Under the pieces are notes generated by a model. That model saw only the letters and a list, made by a program, of their open reading frames with translations, was not told where the DNA came from and did no database searches. A program made the translations under genes and the position numbers. Positions 8,921 to 18,109 of a stretch of 64,000 bases of DNA are shown here, in pieces. The DNA comes from Melastoma dodecandrum. Taxonomy: Eukaryota > Streptophyta > Magnoliopsida > Myrtales > Melastomataceae. The stretch is taken from NCBI GenBank assembly GCA_029817715.1, contig JARUPY010000388.1, forward strand, positions 1-64,000. Direction: 5' to 3'. Every line of letters begins with the position of its first letter. Position 1 is the first letter of the stretch.

Positions 8921-9557
8921 ATGCCGACCACGAGCCGGTTCCCCTGGCCGCAGCGCACGACCGCCACGGCCGGCGTGCTCCTGCTGGTCTCGGCGGTGCT
9001 GCTCCTGCTCGATCGCAGCCAGGCGGCGCTGCCCATCACGAACGCGTTCGTGATCCCGCTCTCCGGGCCGGTCGTGACGTTCGCGGCCGCCGCCACCAGG
9101 GCGGTCGGCTTCACCGTCATGGCGTTCGGTGTCGCCGGCGAGATCGGGATCGCGGCCGATTCGCGGCTCGCGAACGTCGCGCTCGTCGGCTGGGGGCGTG
9201 CGTGACCTCGCGTACGCCGTGCTGACGGTGGCGCCGATCTGGCCCGGCTACCTGGGCTTCGTGCTGCCGGTCATGTTCAGCGCGGCCGCGATCGCATCGG
9301 CGGTGCTGGTGGCCCGGGCGCGAGTCCTCTCCGGCTTCGCCCGCTGGGTGCTGGTGCCGGTCGCGATCGTCGACTGGGCGTTCGCCGCGGTCTTCCTGCT
9401 CCCGCTCTCGGCACAGCTGGTCTCGGAGGCGACGGTCGGGATCCCCGCGGAGCTCGCCGCGCCCGTCCCGGCCGCCGTGATCGCGATCGCCCTCCTGCTC
9501 TGGAGCCGTACGGAGGCCGTGAAGCACCGCGCGAAGTCCGTGTACGAGGCGTGGTGA
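8921..9557 (+). CDS. multi-pass membrane protein of unknown function (one frameshift)
   Basis: ATG at 8921 follows a purine-rich GGAGGAG ribosome site. The first frame gives about 94 residues with hydrophobic helices (TATAGVLLLVSAVLLLL, then SGPVVTFAAAATRAVGF). After a frame change near 9200 the reading continues with FVLPVMFSAAAIASAVLVA, WVLVPVAIVDWAFAAVFLL and VPAAVIAIALLLWSRTEAV to TGA at 9555-9557. The joined product of ~210 residues has about five or six membrane helices. Nothing else recognisable. Confidence 0.6.
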
Positions 9558-10044
9558 CGGGAGCGGTGGGCGCGTCCTCCCAGAAGCGGATCACCGCAGG
9601 GGTGCTGCTCCGGGACGAGGCGGGTCGGGTGCTGCTCGTCGAACCGACGTACCGGGACGACTGGCTGACCCCGGGCGGCACGGTCGAGTCCGGCGAGTCG
9701 CCGTGGGCGGGCGCGGCGCGGAGGTGCTCGAGGAGCTGGGGCTCCCGCTCCCGATCGGCCGCCTGCTCGTCGTGCAGTGGTCCAGGGGTGCCGGCGAGCA
9801 CGACGAGGCCCTGCATTTCGCGTACGACGGCGGCGTGGTCGACGCCTCGACGATCGCACGCCTCCGGCTGCCTCCGGAGGAGCTCCGGTCCTTCCGGTTC
9901 GTGGCGCTCGCCGATGTGCCGACGATCGCGTCGGCCGAGACCGCGGGCACGGGTCGCGGCAGCCGTCGTCGCGGCCGACCAGGGCACGTTCGTCGAGCTG
10001 CCCCTCCGGATCCGCGGCCCAGCGCGAGCACTTCAGCAGGCTGA
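9551..10044 (+). CDS. NUDIX hydrolase (frameshifted)
   Basis: GTG at 9551 overlaps the end of the membrane gene. The N-terminus RITAGVLLRDEAGRVLLVEP and WLTPGGTVESGES, then after a frame change near 9710 EVLEELGLPLPIGRLLVVQW, reconstruct the NUDIX box (G-x5-E-x7-REVLEELG) that binds Mg2+ and hydrolyses nucleoside diphosphates linked to another moiety. The remainder (EHDEALHFAYDGG, LPPEELRSFRFVAL) is typical of small actinobacterial NUDIX proteins. The most likely stop is TGA at 10042-10044, just inside a large palindrome. Confidence 0.72.
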
Positions 10045-10112
10045 TCTCGCTTCGGCAGGCCCGCACGGCCTTGTCCAGCCTGCTGAACCGGTAATCAGCC
10101 TGCTGAAGTGCT
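10027..10112. repeat. composite palindromic repeat, family A copy 1
   Basis: A perfect 19-bp inverted repeat, AGCACTTCAGCAGGCTGAT at 10027-10045 and its complement at 10094-10112, encloses a second, slightly imperfect inner pair built on the same CAGCAGGC word. An element with the same nested design occurs at 36476-36560. It lies at the end of the NUDIX gene and before the gene at 10203, so it may act as a terminator. The repeated word suggests a REP/BIME-like element. Confidence 0.75.
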
Positions 10113-10202
10113 GCTCCCGAGGTCGCAACCGAACCTCATCCCTTGGGATGAGTTCTCCCGGAGCACGCGCCGGGCTGGATCCGCGGACGTACTCTCGGTC
10201 GC

Positions 10203-11259
10203 ATGCCGCACCGTCTCGTCCGCTGGATCCCGGCCGTCGTCGCCCCCGTGGTCGTCGCCGGCGCGGTCGCCGTCCCCCTCGTCGCCGCCGCGGCGCCGCC
10301 GACGCTGCCCACGAAGACCCCGCAGCAGGTGCTCGAGCTCGTCACGCAGGCGAAGGACGTGCAGTGCTTCTCGGGCACGGTCACGCAGACCTCGAACCTC
10401 GGCCTGCCGAGTCTGCCGTCGACCGGCGCCGGCACCTCCTCGAGCACCGCGACCACGCTCGACCTCATCTCCGGCACCCACACCGTGAACATCGCCGTGG
10501 CCGGCGGGTCGAAGGAGCGGGGCGCGATCCTCGACGCGTCCGCGGAGCGGGACGTGATCCGCAACGGCAGCAGCGTCTGGGTCTGGAACTCGAAGACGAA
10601 CAGCGCCACCCACGTGACGGCCTCCGGAGCGGCGGCGGCGAAGCCGGAGACGGACGCCGCGACGACGACGCCCTCCGCGCTGGCGCAGGCCCTGCTCGCG
10701 AAGGTCGGGCCGTCGACCACGGTGAGCGTCGACACGGCGCAGTCCGTGGCGGGCCGTGACGCGTACACGCTCGTGCTCACGCCGAAGACCACCGCGACCA
10801 CCATCGGCTCCGTGCGCATCGCGGTCGACGCGAAGACCGGTCTGCCGCTCGACGTGCAGGTCATCGCGCGCGGCACCACCTCGGCGGCCTTCGAGACGGG
10901 CTTCACCGACATCTCCTACGCGGTGCCGGCCGCGTCGACGTTCGCGTTCACGCCGCCGTCGGACGCGAAGGTCACGACGAAGACGCTGACCGCGCCCGCG
11001 AGGCACGCGGCCCCGAAGACCGGGACCGCGAAGGCGAAGCCGACGGTCACCGGATCGGACTGGTCGACGATCGTCACCGTGCCCGCCGCCGACGTGCCGT
11101 CGTCGCTCGCGAGCGCGTCGAACGTCAAGCGCCTCACGACCCAGGTCGCCGGAGGCCGCGTGCTGCACACCACGCTCGTGAACGTGCTGCTCACGAACGA
11201 CGGGCCGGGTGCTGGCCGGCGCGGTGCCGGTGTCCGCGCTCCAGTCCGCCGCGGGGTGA
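10203..11259 (+). CDS. exported lipoprotein-carrier-like (LolA/DUF2092-like) protein
   Basis: The ATG is 7 nt after a TACTCT hexamer. The product opens with a signal-peptide-like segment (basic residues, then VVAPVVVAGAVAVPLVAAAA) followed by TPQQVLELVTQAKDVQCFSGTV and beta-rich segments (GSSVWVWNSKTNSATHV, SVAGRDAYTLVLTP, IAVDAKTGLPLDVQVI) that resemble the LolA-like half-barrel fold seen in many actinobacterial membrane-anchored sensors. With one indel near 11210 the natural end is GRVLAGAVPVSALQSAAG and TGA at 11257-11259. Without it the frame runs into the ATPase gene. The overlap with the ABC genes suggests a shared task, perhaps sensing or carrying a lipid. That is inference. Confidence 0.65.
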
Positions 11260-12195
11260 GCGCCGACCTCGCGATCGAGACGGAGGGCCTCGGCAAGCGG
11301 TTCCGCGGACGCGACGCGGTCACCGAGGTCGCGCTCGCGGTGCCGGAGGGCAGCGTCTTCGGGTTCCTCGGCCCCAACGGGTCGGGCAAGACGACGACGA
11401 TCCGGATGCTGCTCGGCCTCGTGAACCCGACGACGGGCAGCGCGGCGGTGCTCGGGAGCGCGATGCCGGATCGGGCGCGCTCGGTGCTGCCGCGGGTCGG
11501 CGCCCTGGTCGAGGGCCCCGGGTTCGCCGGGTACCTGTCGGGCGCCGCGAACCTCGCCCGGCTCGACTCCGCCGACCCGCTCGCGGATCCGCGTACCCGT
11601 CGCTCGCGCATCGGCGAGGCGCTCGACCGCGTCGGGCTCTCCGCCGCGGCCGGCAAGCGCGTCAAGGCGTACTCGCTCGGGATGAAGCAGCGACTCGGGA
11701 TCGCGAACGCGCTCCTCCGGCCGCGCGACCTGCTCGTGCTCGACGAGCCGACGAACGGGCTCGACCCCCAGGGCACGAGGGAGGTGCGGACGCTCGTCCG
11801 CAGCCTCGCCGACGGCGGCACGACGGTGTTCGTGTCGAGCCACCTGCTGTCCGAGATCGAGCAGATGTGCACCCACGCCGCGGTGATGCGCACCGGCCGG
11901 CTCGTCGCGCAGGGCACGCTCGACGAGCTCCGCGGCGACGCCACGGACGACCGGCTCCACCTCCTCACCCCGGACGTTCAACGCGGCGATCGCCGCCCTC
12001 GACGCGGCGGGGCTGACCCGCGACGCACGAGGGCGCGGAGGTGGTGGCGCCGCTGCAGGGCCGCCAGGTCGAGGACGTCGTAATGCCCCTGCTCGTCGCC
12101 GCGGGAATCCGGATCCGCGGTGTGCGTAACGCCGAGGCCACGCTCGAGGACCGTTCGTCGCGCTGACGGGGGAGGGCTTCGATGTCTCCGGCTGA
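11256..12195 (+). CDS. ABC transporter ATP-binding protein (exporter type, frameshifted near the end)
   Basis: GTG at 11256 overlaps the previous stop (GTGA). Walker A GPNGSGKTTT (near residue 40), signature-like YSLGMKQRLGIANALL, Walker B DLLVLDEPTNGLDP and the H-loop VSSHLLSEIEQ are intact, so the nucleotide-binding domain is complete. The last 70 residues need two or three single-base corrections (near 11978, 12025 and 12150) to reach TGA at 12193-12195, inside the next gene. It drives the permease that starts at 12182. Confidence 0.85.
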
Positions 12196-13032
12196 ACCGG
12201 CGTCGGCCCGCCGCCGCATCGGGCTCTCCCTGCTGGCCACCGAGATCACGGTGCTGTTCCGGAGGAAGCGGACCTGGGCCACGCTCATCGCGCTCGCGGC
12301 CGTGCCGGTGCTCGTGGGCGTCGCGATCAAGATCTCCTCCGGGCCCGACGCCGGGCGCGGTCCGTCGTTCCTGTCGCAGATCGCGGGCAAAACGGCCTGT
12401 TCGTCGGCGTCGCGTCGCTCGTGCTCGCCATCCCGCTCTTCCTGCCGCTCACGATCGGTGTGGTCGCGGGCGACACGATCGCGGGCGAGGCGTCGCAGGG
12501 CACCCTCCGGTACCTGCTCGTCGCGCCGGCGGGGCGGCCCCGGCTGCTCGTCGTCAAGTTCCTGGGTGCCGCGGCGTTCTGCTTCGCGGCGCCGCTCGCG
12601 GTGGTCGTCGCGGGCACGCTCACCGGCCTGGCGCTGTTCCCGGTCGGCCCGGTGACGCTGCTCTCCGGTGACCAGGTCCCGGTGACGGAGGGCCTGCTGC
12701 GACTGCTCGCGATGGCCGCGTACGTGGGCGTCGCGATGCTCGGGCTGACCGCGGTCGGCCTGTTCGTCTCCACGCTGACCGACGTGCCGGTCGGGGCGAT
12801 GGCGGCGACGGTGGTGCTGGCGGTCACGAGCGAGGTGCTCGACCAGCTGCCGCAGCTGAGCGGGATCCACCCGTTCCTGCTCTCGGACTCGTGGCTGGGG
12901 ATCGTCGACCTGCTCCGGCAGCCGCCGCTGTGGAGCACGTTCGGCACGAACGTGCTCCTGCAGCTCGGGTACGTCGTCGTCTTCGGCGCCCTGGCCTACG
13001 GGCGGTTCACGACGAGGGACGTGCTGGCGTAG
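12182..13032 (+). CDS. ABC-2-type transporter permease (one frameshift)
   Basis: ATG at 12182 overlaps the ATPase end. After a short cytoplasmic N-terminus (LATEITVLFRRKRTWATLIAL), and a frame change near 12390, the protein has six helices, among them LVLAIPLFLPLTIGVVAGD, then GEASQGTLRYLLVAPAGR (the coupling loop characteristic of this permease class), LGAAAFCFAAPLAVVVAG and MLGLTAVGLFVSTLTDVPVG. With the upstream ATPase and lipoprotein-like gene it forms a three-gene transcript. The cargo is unknown. Confidence 0.8.
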
Positions 13033-13145
13033 GTGCGGCGAAGCGCCGGGCATCCGGGAACCGTGGGCGTTCCGAACCACACGCCGGGCGTCCCGGCTAG
13101 GTTGAACGCGGGCCGCGGGGGCCACTCGGGGAAGGTGCGGACGCG

Positions 13146-13814
13146 ATGAAGATCATCAGCTACAACCTGCGGGAGCACACCGCGCGCGGCGAGCTCGAGG
13201 CGATGGCGGACGACCACGACGTGGACGTGCTGGCGCTGCAGGAGTGCGATCACACGGACATGCCGCAGACCCTCGGCCACCTGCAGCTGATCGAGCAGAC
13301 CCGCACGAACCGCCTCGGCCTCGCGCTGTACGCCAGCGCCGATCGCTTCACCGTCAAGGACAAGCGCGTCTTCGCGCTCCGGAAGTCGATGCACGACCGC
13401 GTGCTGAAGCCCGCGAACGAGCGGCTGCTCGCCGCGCACCTCCTCGACCACGAGACGGGGACGGAGGTGCTGGTCGGCGACTTCCACGCGGCACCGCTCA
13501 GCGCCACGAACGCGCTGCGGCGCAAGCAGATCGCCGCGGCGCACGAGGGCATGCGCGCGATGCGCCCGGGCGCCCCGTCGGTCATGGTCGGCGACTTCAA
13601 CTACCCGTGGTTCACGCGCGGCCTCGAGCGCCGGCTCGCCGCCACCGGCTACCAGCTGACCCGCATGCCGTCCCCGACCTACGTGAGCCTCCGGTTCAGC
13701 GGCTACTTCGACTTCGCGACCTCGACGGGGTTCGACATCAGCGATCTAAAGGTGCTCCCCCAGGGCAAGTCGGACCACCTGCCAATCAGCATGACCGCGA
13801 AGATCGCCGCCTGA
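13146..13814 (+). CDS. endonuclease/exonuclease/phosphatase-family protein
   Basis: 222 residues of the EEP fold: MKIISYNLREHT at the N-terminus (catalytic Asn), ALQECDH with the metal-binding glutamate, VGDFHAAPLSATN, VMVGDFNYPW (the GDFN motif) and the closing KSDHLPISM with the catalytic SDH. All expected catalytic residues are present. Such enzymes hydrolyse phosphodiesters in DNA, lipids or sugar phosphates, and the substrate cannot be told. TAGGTT at 13099-13104 is a possible -10 box upstream. Confidence 0.9.
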   Translation: MKIISYNLREHTARGELEAMADDHDVDVLALQECDHTDMPQTLGHLQLIEQTRTNRLGLALYASADRFTVKDKRVFALRKSMHDRVLKPANERLLAAHLLDHETGTEVLVGDFHAAPLSATNALRRKQIAAAHEGMRAMRPGAPSVMVGDFNYPWFTRGLERRLAATGYQLTRMPSPTYVSLRFSGYFDFATSTGFDISDLKVLPQGKSDHLPISMTAKIAA

Positions 13815-13878
13815 GACTGGTAGACGACTGACAACAATCTGAGCGTTCGTTCAGCGTGCGCGGCGTACCGTCCGGGAC

Positions 13879-15339
13879 GTGACGACGACGGCGACGCATG
13901 GAAGCAGCATCCGGAGTCTCATCCCCGCGCGGATGGACCGGCTGCCTTGGACCCGATTCCACTGGACGGTGGTGGTCGGGCTCGGCACCGCATGGATACT
14001 CGACGGGCTCGAGATCCAGATCGTGTCCGCGAACGCCTTCGCGAAGCAGCTCGGGATGTCGCCGTTAGAGGTCACGCTCACCGGCACCATCTACCTGCTG
14101 GGGCAGGTGGTGGGAGCGCTCGTGTGCGGCCGGCTGTCGGATCGACTCGGCCGCAAGCGGTTCTTCATCCTCACCCTGGCGATCTACCTGATCGGATCCG
14201 GGCTCGCGGGCCTGGCGTTCGCACCCTGGTTCCTCTGGATCTTCCGCTTCATCGCCGGCATGGGCATCGGCGGCGAGTACACGGCCATCAACTCCGCCAT
14301 CGACGAGATCATCCCGTCCCGCTACCGCGGCCGGATCGACATCGCGATCAACGGCACGTACTGGGGCGGTGCACTGCTCGGTTCGCTCGCCTACCTGTTC
14401 CTGCTGAACCAGCCGGCGCTCGTCGATTCCGGCTGGGGCTGGCGAATCGGGTTCTTCATCGGCCCGGTCCTCGGTCTGATCATCATCTTCCTGCGCCGTC
14501 ACGTGCCGGAGAGCCCGCGCTGGCAGATCACGCACGGCCACGAGAAGGACGCGGAGGCGAACGTCTCGCGCATCGAGCAGGAGGTGGCCGACGAGGCGGG
14601 CACCGCGCTCGAGGCGGTGCCGGACGACAAGGCGATCGAGATCCCCGTCCACGACCGCGTGCCGTTCGGTGTGATCGCGCACACGCTGTTCCGTCGCTAT
14701 CCGAAACGGACGCTCGTCGCGTTCGCGATGATGGTGACGCAGTCGTTCCTCTACAACGCGATCTTCTTCACGTACGCCATCGTCCTCACGACCTTCTACA
14801 AGGTGCCGGAGGGGCAGACCCCGCTGTTCTTCATCCCGTTCGCGTTCGGCAACCTCATCGGGCCCCTGGTACTCGGCCCGCTGTTCGACACGATCGGTCG
14901 GAAGCAGATGATCTTCGGCACCTACGCGATCGCGGCGGTCGTGCTCGCCGTGTCCGGCGCCCTCTTCGCGGCCGGAGCGCTGAGCGCCGTGACTCAAACC
15001 GTCCTGTGGTGCGTCTGCTTCTTCTTCGCCTCCGCAGGCGCCTCGTCCGCGTATCTCACCGTCAGCGAGACGTTCCCGCTGCAGGTGCGCGGGCAGGCCA
15101 TCTCCTACTTCTTCGCCATCGGCCAGATCGTCGGCGCGATCGCGCCGTCCGTCTTCGGGCTGCTGATCGGCAACGGGAACAGCCGCGGCCCGCTCGCGGC
15201 CGGTTACTACTTCGGTGCCGGGATGATGCTCGTCGGCGGCGTCATCGCCCTGATCTTCGGCGTCCGCGCCGAGCGCGCCTCACTCGAGGACATCAGCGAC
15301 GTCGCGTTCATCGACAAAGCGGTGCAGCACCGCCTGTGA
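13879..15339 (+). CDS. MFS transporter, sugar-porter/metabolite:H+ symporter type
   Basis: 486 residues and twelve predicted membrane segments. The loop after helix 2 reads GRLSDRLGRKRFF and its counterpart in the second half GPLFDTIGRKQMIF, the two conserved MFS signatures. ESPRW at residues ~210-214 after helix 6 is typical of the sugar-porter and aromatic-acid symporter groups. TACCGT lies 7 nt before the GTG. No catabolic genes adjoin it, so the substrate cannot be predicted. Intact throughout. Confidence 0.9.
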   Translation: MTTTATHGSSIRSLIPARMDRLPWTRFHWTVVVGLGTAWILDGLEIQIVSANAFAKQLGMSPLEVTLTGTIYLLGQVVGALVCGRLSDRLGRKRFFILTLAIYLIGSGLAGLAFAPWFLWIFRFIAGMGIGGEYTAINSAIDEIIPSRYRGRIDIAINGTYWGGALLGSLAYLFLLNQPALVDSGWGWRIGFFIGPVLGLIIIFLRRHVPESPRWQITHGHEKDAEANVSRIEQEVADEAGTALEAVPDDKAIEIPVHDRVPFGVIAHTLFRRYPKRTLVAFAMMVTQSFLYNAIFFTYAIVLTTFYKVPEGQTPLFFIPFAFGNLIGPLVLGPLFDTIGRKQMIFGTYAIAAVVLAVSGALFAAGALSAVTQTVLWCVCFFFASAGASSAYLTVSETFPLQVRGQAISYFFAIGQIVGAIAPSVFGLLIGNGNSRGPLAAGYYFGAGMMLVGGVIALIFGVRAERASLEDISDVAFIDKAVQHRL

Positions 15340-15373
15340 GGCACCTCGGATCCGGCTGGCGCTCGGATCGCCT

Positions 15374-15978
15374 TCACGCCTCGAGGAGGCTGGTCAGGCG
15401 GTGGATCGCCGCCGCCGGCCCGATGGTGCCGTGCAGGCCTTCCGGACGCCCGGTGGCGGAGAAGATCGAGCGCAGCATCCCCGCCACCGCGTCCTCGACA
15501 CCCGGGGACGACGTGACCCACGCGGTCCAGACGCTCTCCGCCCACTGCCCCGCCGCGCGGGCGTGGCCGCCGCCGGACCGCTGGCGGACGCCGGCCTCCG
15601 CGACGTCGAGCACGGTCAGCCATCGCTGCGGCGTCGCCGGTGGATCGAACGCGGGCCACGCCGGGGTCGGGTGTGCCCCATGCGCCGGTGCACCGCGCGG
15701 ACCTCCTCCGCGGTGAAGCCGTGCTCCAGCGCGAGCCAGAGGCCGGCGAGGCTGTAGGCGACGCGGATCTCCGGCGCGTCGCCGCCCGCGTGCTGGGCCC
15801 CGTACGCGTCGACCGTGAGCTGGTGGTACCGCAGCATCACCGGATGCTGGAACTCGAAGCCGAGGATCTCGTGCAGCACCGCCTCGCACGCCGGTGTGGC
15901 ATGGAGGCGCGGGTGCTCCGCGGCGGCGGCTTCGGGCAGGACGAGGCCGCATCCCGGGCACACGGTGCGGCTGCGCAC
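15374..15978 (-). CDS. DUF5946-like zinc-binding protein (one frameshift)
   Basis: From a GTG at 15976-15978 (CACGCT 6 nt upstream) the protein opens with RTVCPGCGLVLP, then HPRLHATPACEAVLHEILG, HQLTVDAYGAQHAGG and SLAGLWLALEHGFTAEEV. The CPGCG knuckle, the H-x-L-x-V-D-x-Y-x-x-QH motif and a helical middle match the DUF5946 family as I recall it. A frame change near 15675 is needed to continue with PTPAWPAFDPPATPQRWL to TGA at 15374. Function unknown. Confidence 0.6.
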
Positions 15979-16110
15979 CAGCACAGCGTGCCAGGCCGAG
16001 GCTGGACGCAACGCCGACGGCCCGTTCACCCGACGGTCGCCGTGGACCGCTCGACGGCCGCCGCCGCGGGTGCCAGGCTGTGCGCACCCCACTCGACGAA
16101 GGAGCCCGCT

Positions 16111-16535
16111 GTGAGCGCGAACGTGAACACCTACCTCAAACTTCCCGTGGCAACGCGCGGGAGGCGATGACCTTCTACCAGTCCGTGCTCGGCGGCACCC
16201 TGAACCTCAGCTCGTTCAAGGACTTCGGCATGCCGGTCGGCGAGGGCGAGGAGGACCTCGTCATGCACTCGCAGATCGACGGTGCCGACGGGCCGATCCT
16301 CATGGGTTCCGACGTGCCGAGCCACATGGGGTACAGCGTGGGCGAGAACACCTTCTCGGTGTCCCTCTCCGGGGACGACGAGGAGACCCTGACCCGCTGG
16401 TTCACCGGCCTCGGCGAGGGCGGCACCGTCTTCCAGCCGCTCGAGAAGGCGCCGTGGGGCGACTCGTTCGGGATGCTGAAGGACCGGTTCGGCGTCTCCT
16501 GGCTCGTGAACATCTCCGGCGGCGGCGCGGCCTAG
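16111..16535 (+). CDS. VOC/PhnB-like glyoxalase-fold protein (frameshift near start)
   Basis: GTG at 16111 with GAAGGAG upstream, then a one-base shift near 16145 restores NAREAMTFYQSVLGG, the classic start of PhnB/3-demethylubiquinone-methyltransferase-like VOC proteins. FSVSLSGDDEETLTRWF, GGTVFQPLEKAPWGDSFG and DRFGVSWLVN complete the paired beta-alpha-beta3 modules. These often bind metals or act as dioxygenase-like or resistance proteins. No specific substrate. Confidence 0.8.
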
Positions 16536-16594
16536 CGCCGCCGCTCCCCCGGGGGTCGCGCATCGCGCTCGTCTCCGCCCGGCAGGATGGTCGG

Positions 16595-16891
16595 GTGAAC
16601 CGCCTGATCGTGCCTCTGCTCACCTCCGCCGGACTGATCGGCGGGTTCGGCGTCGCCCGCGCCTCCGGGGTCCGCGCCGTCGGCGGGGGTGTGCTGGCCG
16701 CCGTCGGAGCAGCGGTGTTCGCCCTCGTGCTCCGTCGAGGCGGGCCGGTGCGGGCCACCGTCGTCGTGCTGACGTACCTCGGCGCGTTCGGCGGCTCGCA
16801 CCCGCTCGCGAAGCGGCTCGGCGCGTGGCCCTCCGTGTTCACGGTTGCCGCGGCGACCGCCGTGCCGGCGGCGCTGCTCGCGGACGCCTAG
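16595..16891 (+). CDS. small membrane protein of unknown function
   Basis: GTG at 16595, 6 nt after CAGGAT, encodes 98 residues with three or four hydrophobic segments (LIVPLLTSAGLIGGFGV, VGGGVLAAVGAAVFALVL, RATVVVLTYLGAFGG, VFTVAAATAVPAALLA). The stop TAG overlaps the stop of the convergent gene by two bases (shared cTAg). No family recognised. Confidence 0.55.
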   Translation: MNRLIVPLLTSAGLIGGFGVARASGVRAVGGGVLAAVGAAVFALVLRRGGPVRATVVVLTYLGAFGGSHPLAKRLGAWPSVFTVAAATAVPAALLADA

Positions 16892-17526
16892 ACCAGGAGC
16901 TTCGACGCCGCCACGTAGGCGACGACGAGCGCGATGACGCCCGACACGGCCGCGAAGGTGATGCGCGCCCGCCATCGGCCGGGGAACGCGCCGATGATCT
17001 GCGTGAGCAGGCCCGTGAGGAACAGGGCGAGGAACGACCCGAGGAACGCGGCGCCGATGAGCAGCGCGGCCGTGACCGGGTCGCCCGGGCTCTCGAACTC
17101 GACGTAGATGAAGAAGATCGCCGCGACGTGCGCCGGCAGGCTGATCGCGGTGAGCGCGAGGAACGCGACGACGCCGAGGACCCGGCGCAGCGCCTTGCTC
17201 TTCGGCGGGGTGCGCAGCACCGGCTGCGGCTCGTACCGCGGCGGCAGGGGCTGCGCGCGCTGCTCGTACGGGTACGTCGACTGCGGCCCGACCGGCGTCG
17301 GGTTGTGCCGGTAGCTCGAGTCCCGCGGCCCCGAGGAGCGGGGCGGCTGGTCCGTGGAGTACGGATACGACGCGGCCCGGTTCGCGCCGGACTGGCGCGG
17401 GTCGTGCGATCGGCTGCTGTCCACCGTCCCTACGCTCTCATCGGCCTGCTCGGCGGTGCACGGTTCGGGGCGCGTTCGTGCTCCGACTGTGACCTCGCCG
17501 ACGATCCTCCCCCGCACGGGTGACAT
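16888..17526 (-). CDS. membrane protein with proline/tyrosine-rich cytoplasmic N-terminus
   Basis: The N-terminal ~110 residues are polar, rich in Pro, Tyr, Gln and Arg (for example QPPRSSGPRDSSYRHNPTP), then three hydrophobic helices follow (VLGVVAFLALTAISLPAHVAAI, AALLIGAAFLGSFLALFLTG, ITFAAVSGVIALVVAYVAA). The architecture is common among actinobacterial proteins of unknown role. The natural start may lie further in (for example the GTG of VDSSRSHD). Its stop overlaps that of the convergent gene. Confidence 0.6.
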   Translation of the reverse strand: MSPVRGRIVGEVTVGARTRPEPCTAEQADESVGTVDSSRSHDPRQSGANRAASYPYSTDQPPRSSGPRDSSYRHNPTPVGPQSTYPYEQRAQPLPPRYEPQPVLRTPPKSKALRRVLGVVAFLALTAISLPAHVAAIFFIYVEFESPGDPVTAALLIGAAFLGSFLALFLTGLLTQIIGAFPGRWRARITFAAVSGVIALVVAYVAASKLLV

Positions 17527-17597
17527 CGCGTGGGCGACTGGCCGAATCGCTGCGATTTCGGTGCGCGGCGCCTCCGCCCGTGCTCATGTCGGTCCGG

Positions 17598-17664
17598 AGC
17601 GCGGACTTGCGCCCGAAGGGGAACTCGCGCGGCGTGTCAGCCCGATTCGGCGCAAGGCCGCGCT
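17598..17664. repeat. palindromic repeat, family C copy 1
   Basis: The 16-nt arm AGCGCGGACTTGCGCC (17598-17613) pairs with GGCGCAAGGCCGCGCT (17649-17664) with one mismatch. The interior (CGCGCGGCGTGTCA and CCCGATTC) is also close to the element at 44014-44080. It sits just before the stop of the minus-strand regulator at 17669, so it may serve as that gene's terminator. Confidence 0.7.
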
Positions 17665-17668
17665 GCGC

Positions 17669-18109
17669 TCAGGGGCGGGAGGCGCGCCAGCGGGTCCAGA
17701 GGTTCGGCATCTCGTCCTGCAGGAATCGGAAGAAGTCGGCCATCTCCTCGAACCGGTCGCGGGTCGGGCCCGGCTCGACCTCCGGCAGGGCGCCCTCGAT
17801 CAGCGTCCGGAGGGCGCCGTACCGGTTCTGCGTCAGGGTGGAGGCGTACCAAGGCTCGACGGGCAGCGAGTAGACGTGCCGCCGGGTGCCCGGCACGACC
17901 TCGGTGCGCACGAAGCCGAGCACGCCGAGGTAGCGGATGCCGCCGGAGATCGCGGCCGCGCTCAGTCCGAGCGCCTCCGCGAGCGCGGCGGCGGTCATGC
18001 TGCCGGTCGGCTCCGCCATCAGACGCATGAGCAGCTGGGCGGGCACCCGCGGGAACCCCTCCCCCGCGAGCTCCGTCGCGACATCGCGAGCGAGCGACTC
18101 CCCCGTCAT
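17669..18109 (-). CDS. GbsR/MarR-like transcriptional regulator of the adjacent exporter
   Basis: 146 residues. Winged-helix motif near residues 32-60: SMTAAALAEALGLSAAAISGGIRYLGVLGFV, followed by the wing RTEVVPGTRRHVYSL. The rest is helical (EPWYASTLTQNRYGAL, DRFEEMADFFRFLQDEM), as in PadR/GbsR-type dimerising domains. ATG at 18109 overlaps the stop of the upstream permease (ATGA), so it is translated with the ATPase and permease and probably controls them. Confidence 0.8.
   Translation of the reverse strand: MTGESLARDVATELAGEGFPRVPAQLLMRLMAEPTGSMTAAALAEALGLSAAAISGGIRYLGVLGFVRTEVVPGTRRHVYSLPVEPWYASTLTQNRYGALRTLIEGALPEVEPGPTRDRFEEMADFFRFLQDEMPNLWTRWRASRP

Noticed and set aside
10203..12083. 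Fusion of the lipoprotein-like protein with the ABC ATPase
   Set aside because: The single open frame arises from a one-base indel near 11210. The correct reading gives a stop that overlaps a GTG start, as in normal operons.
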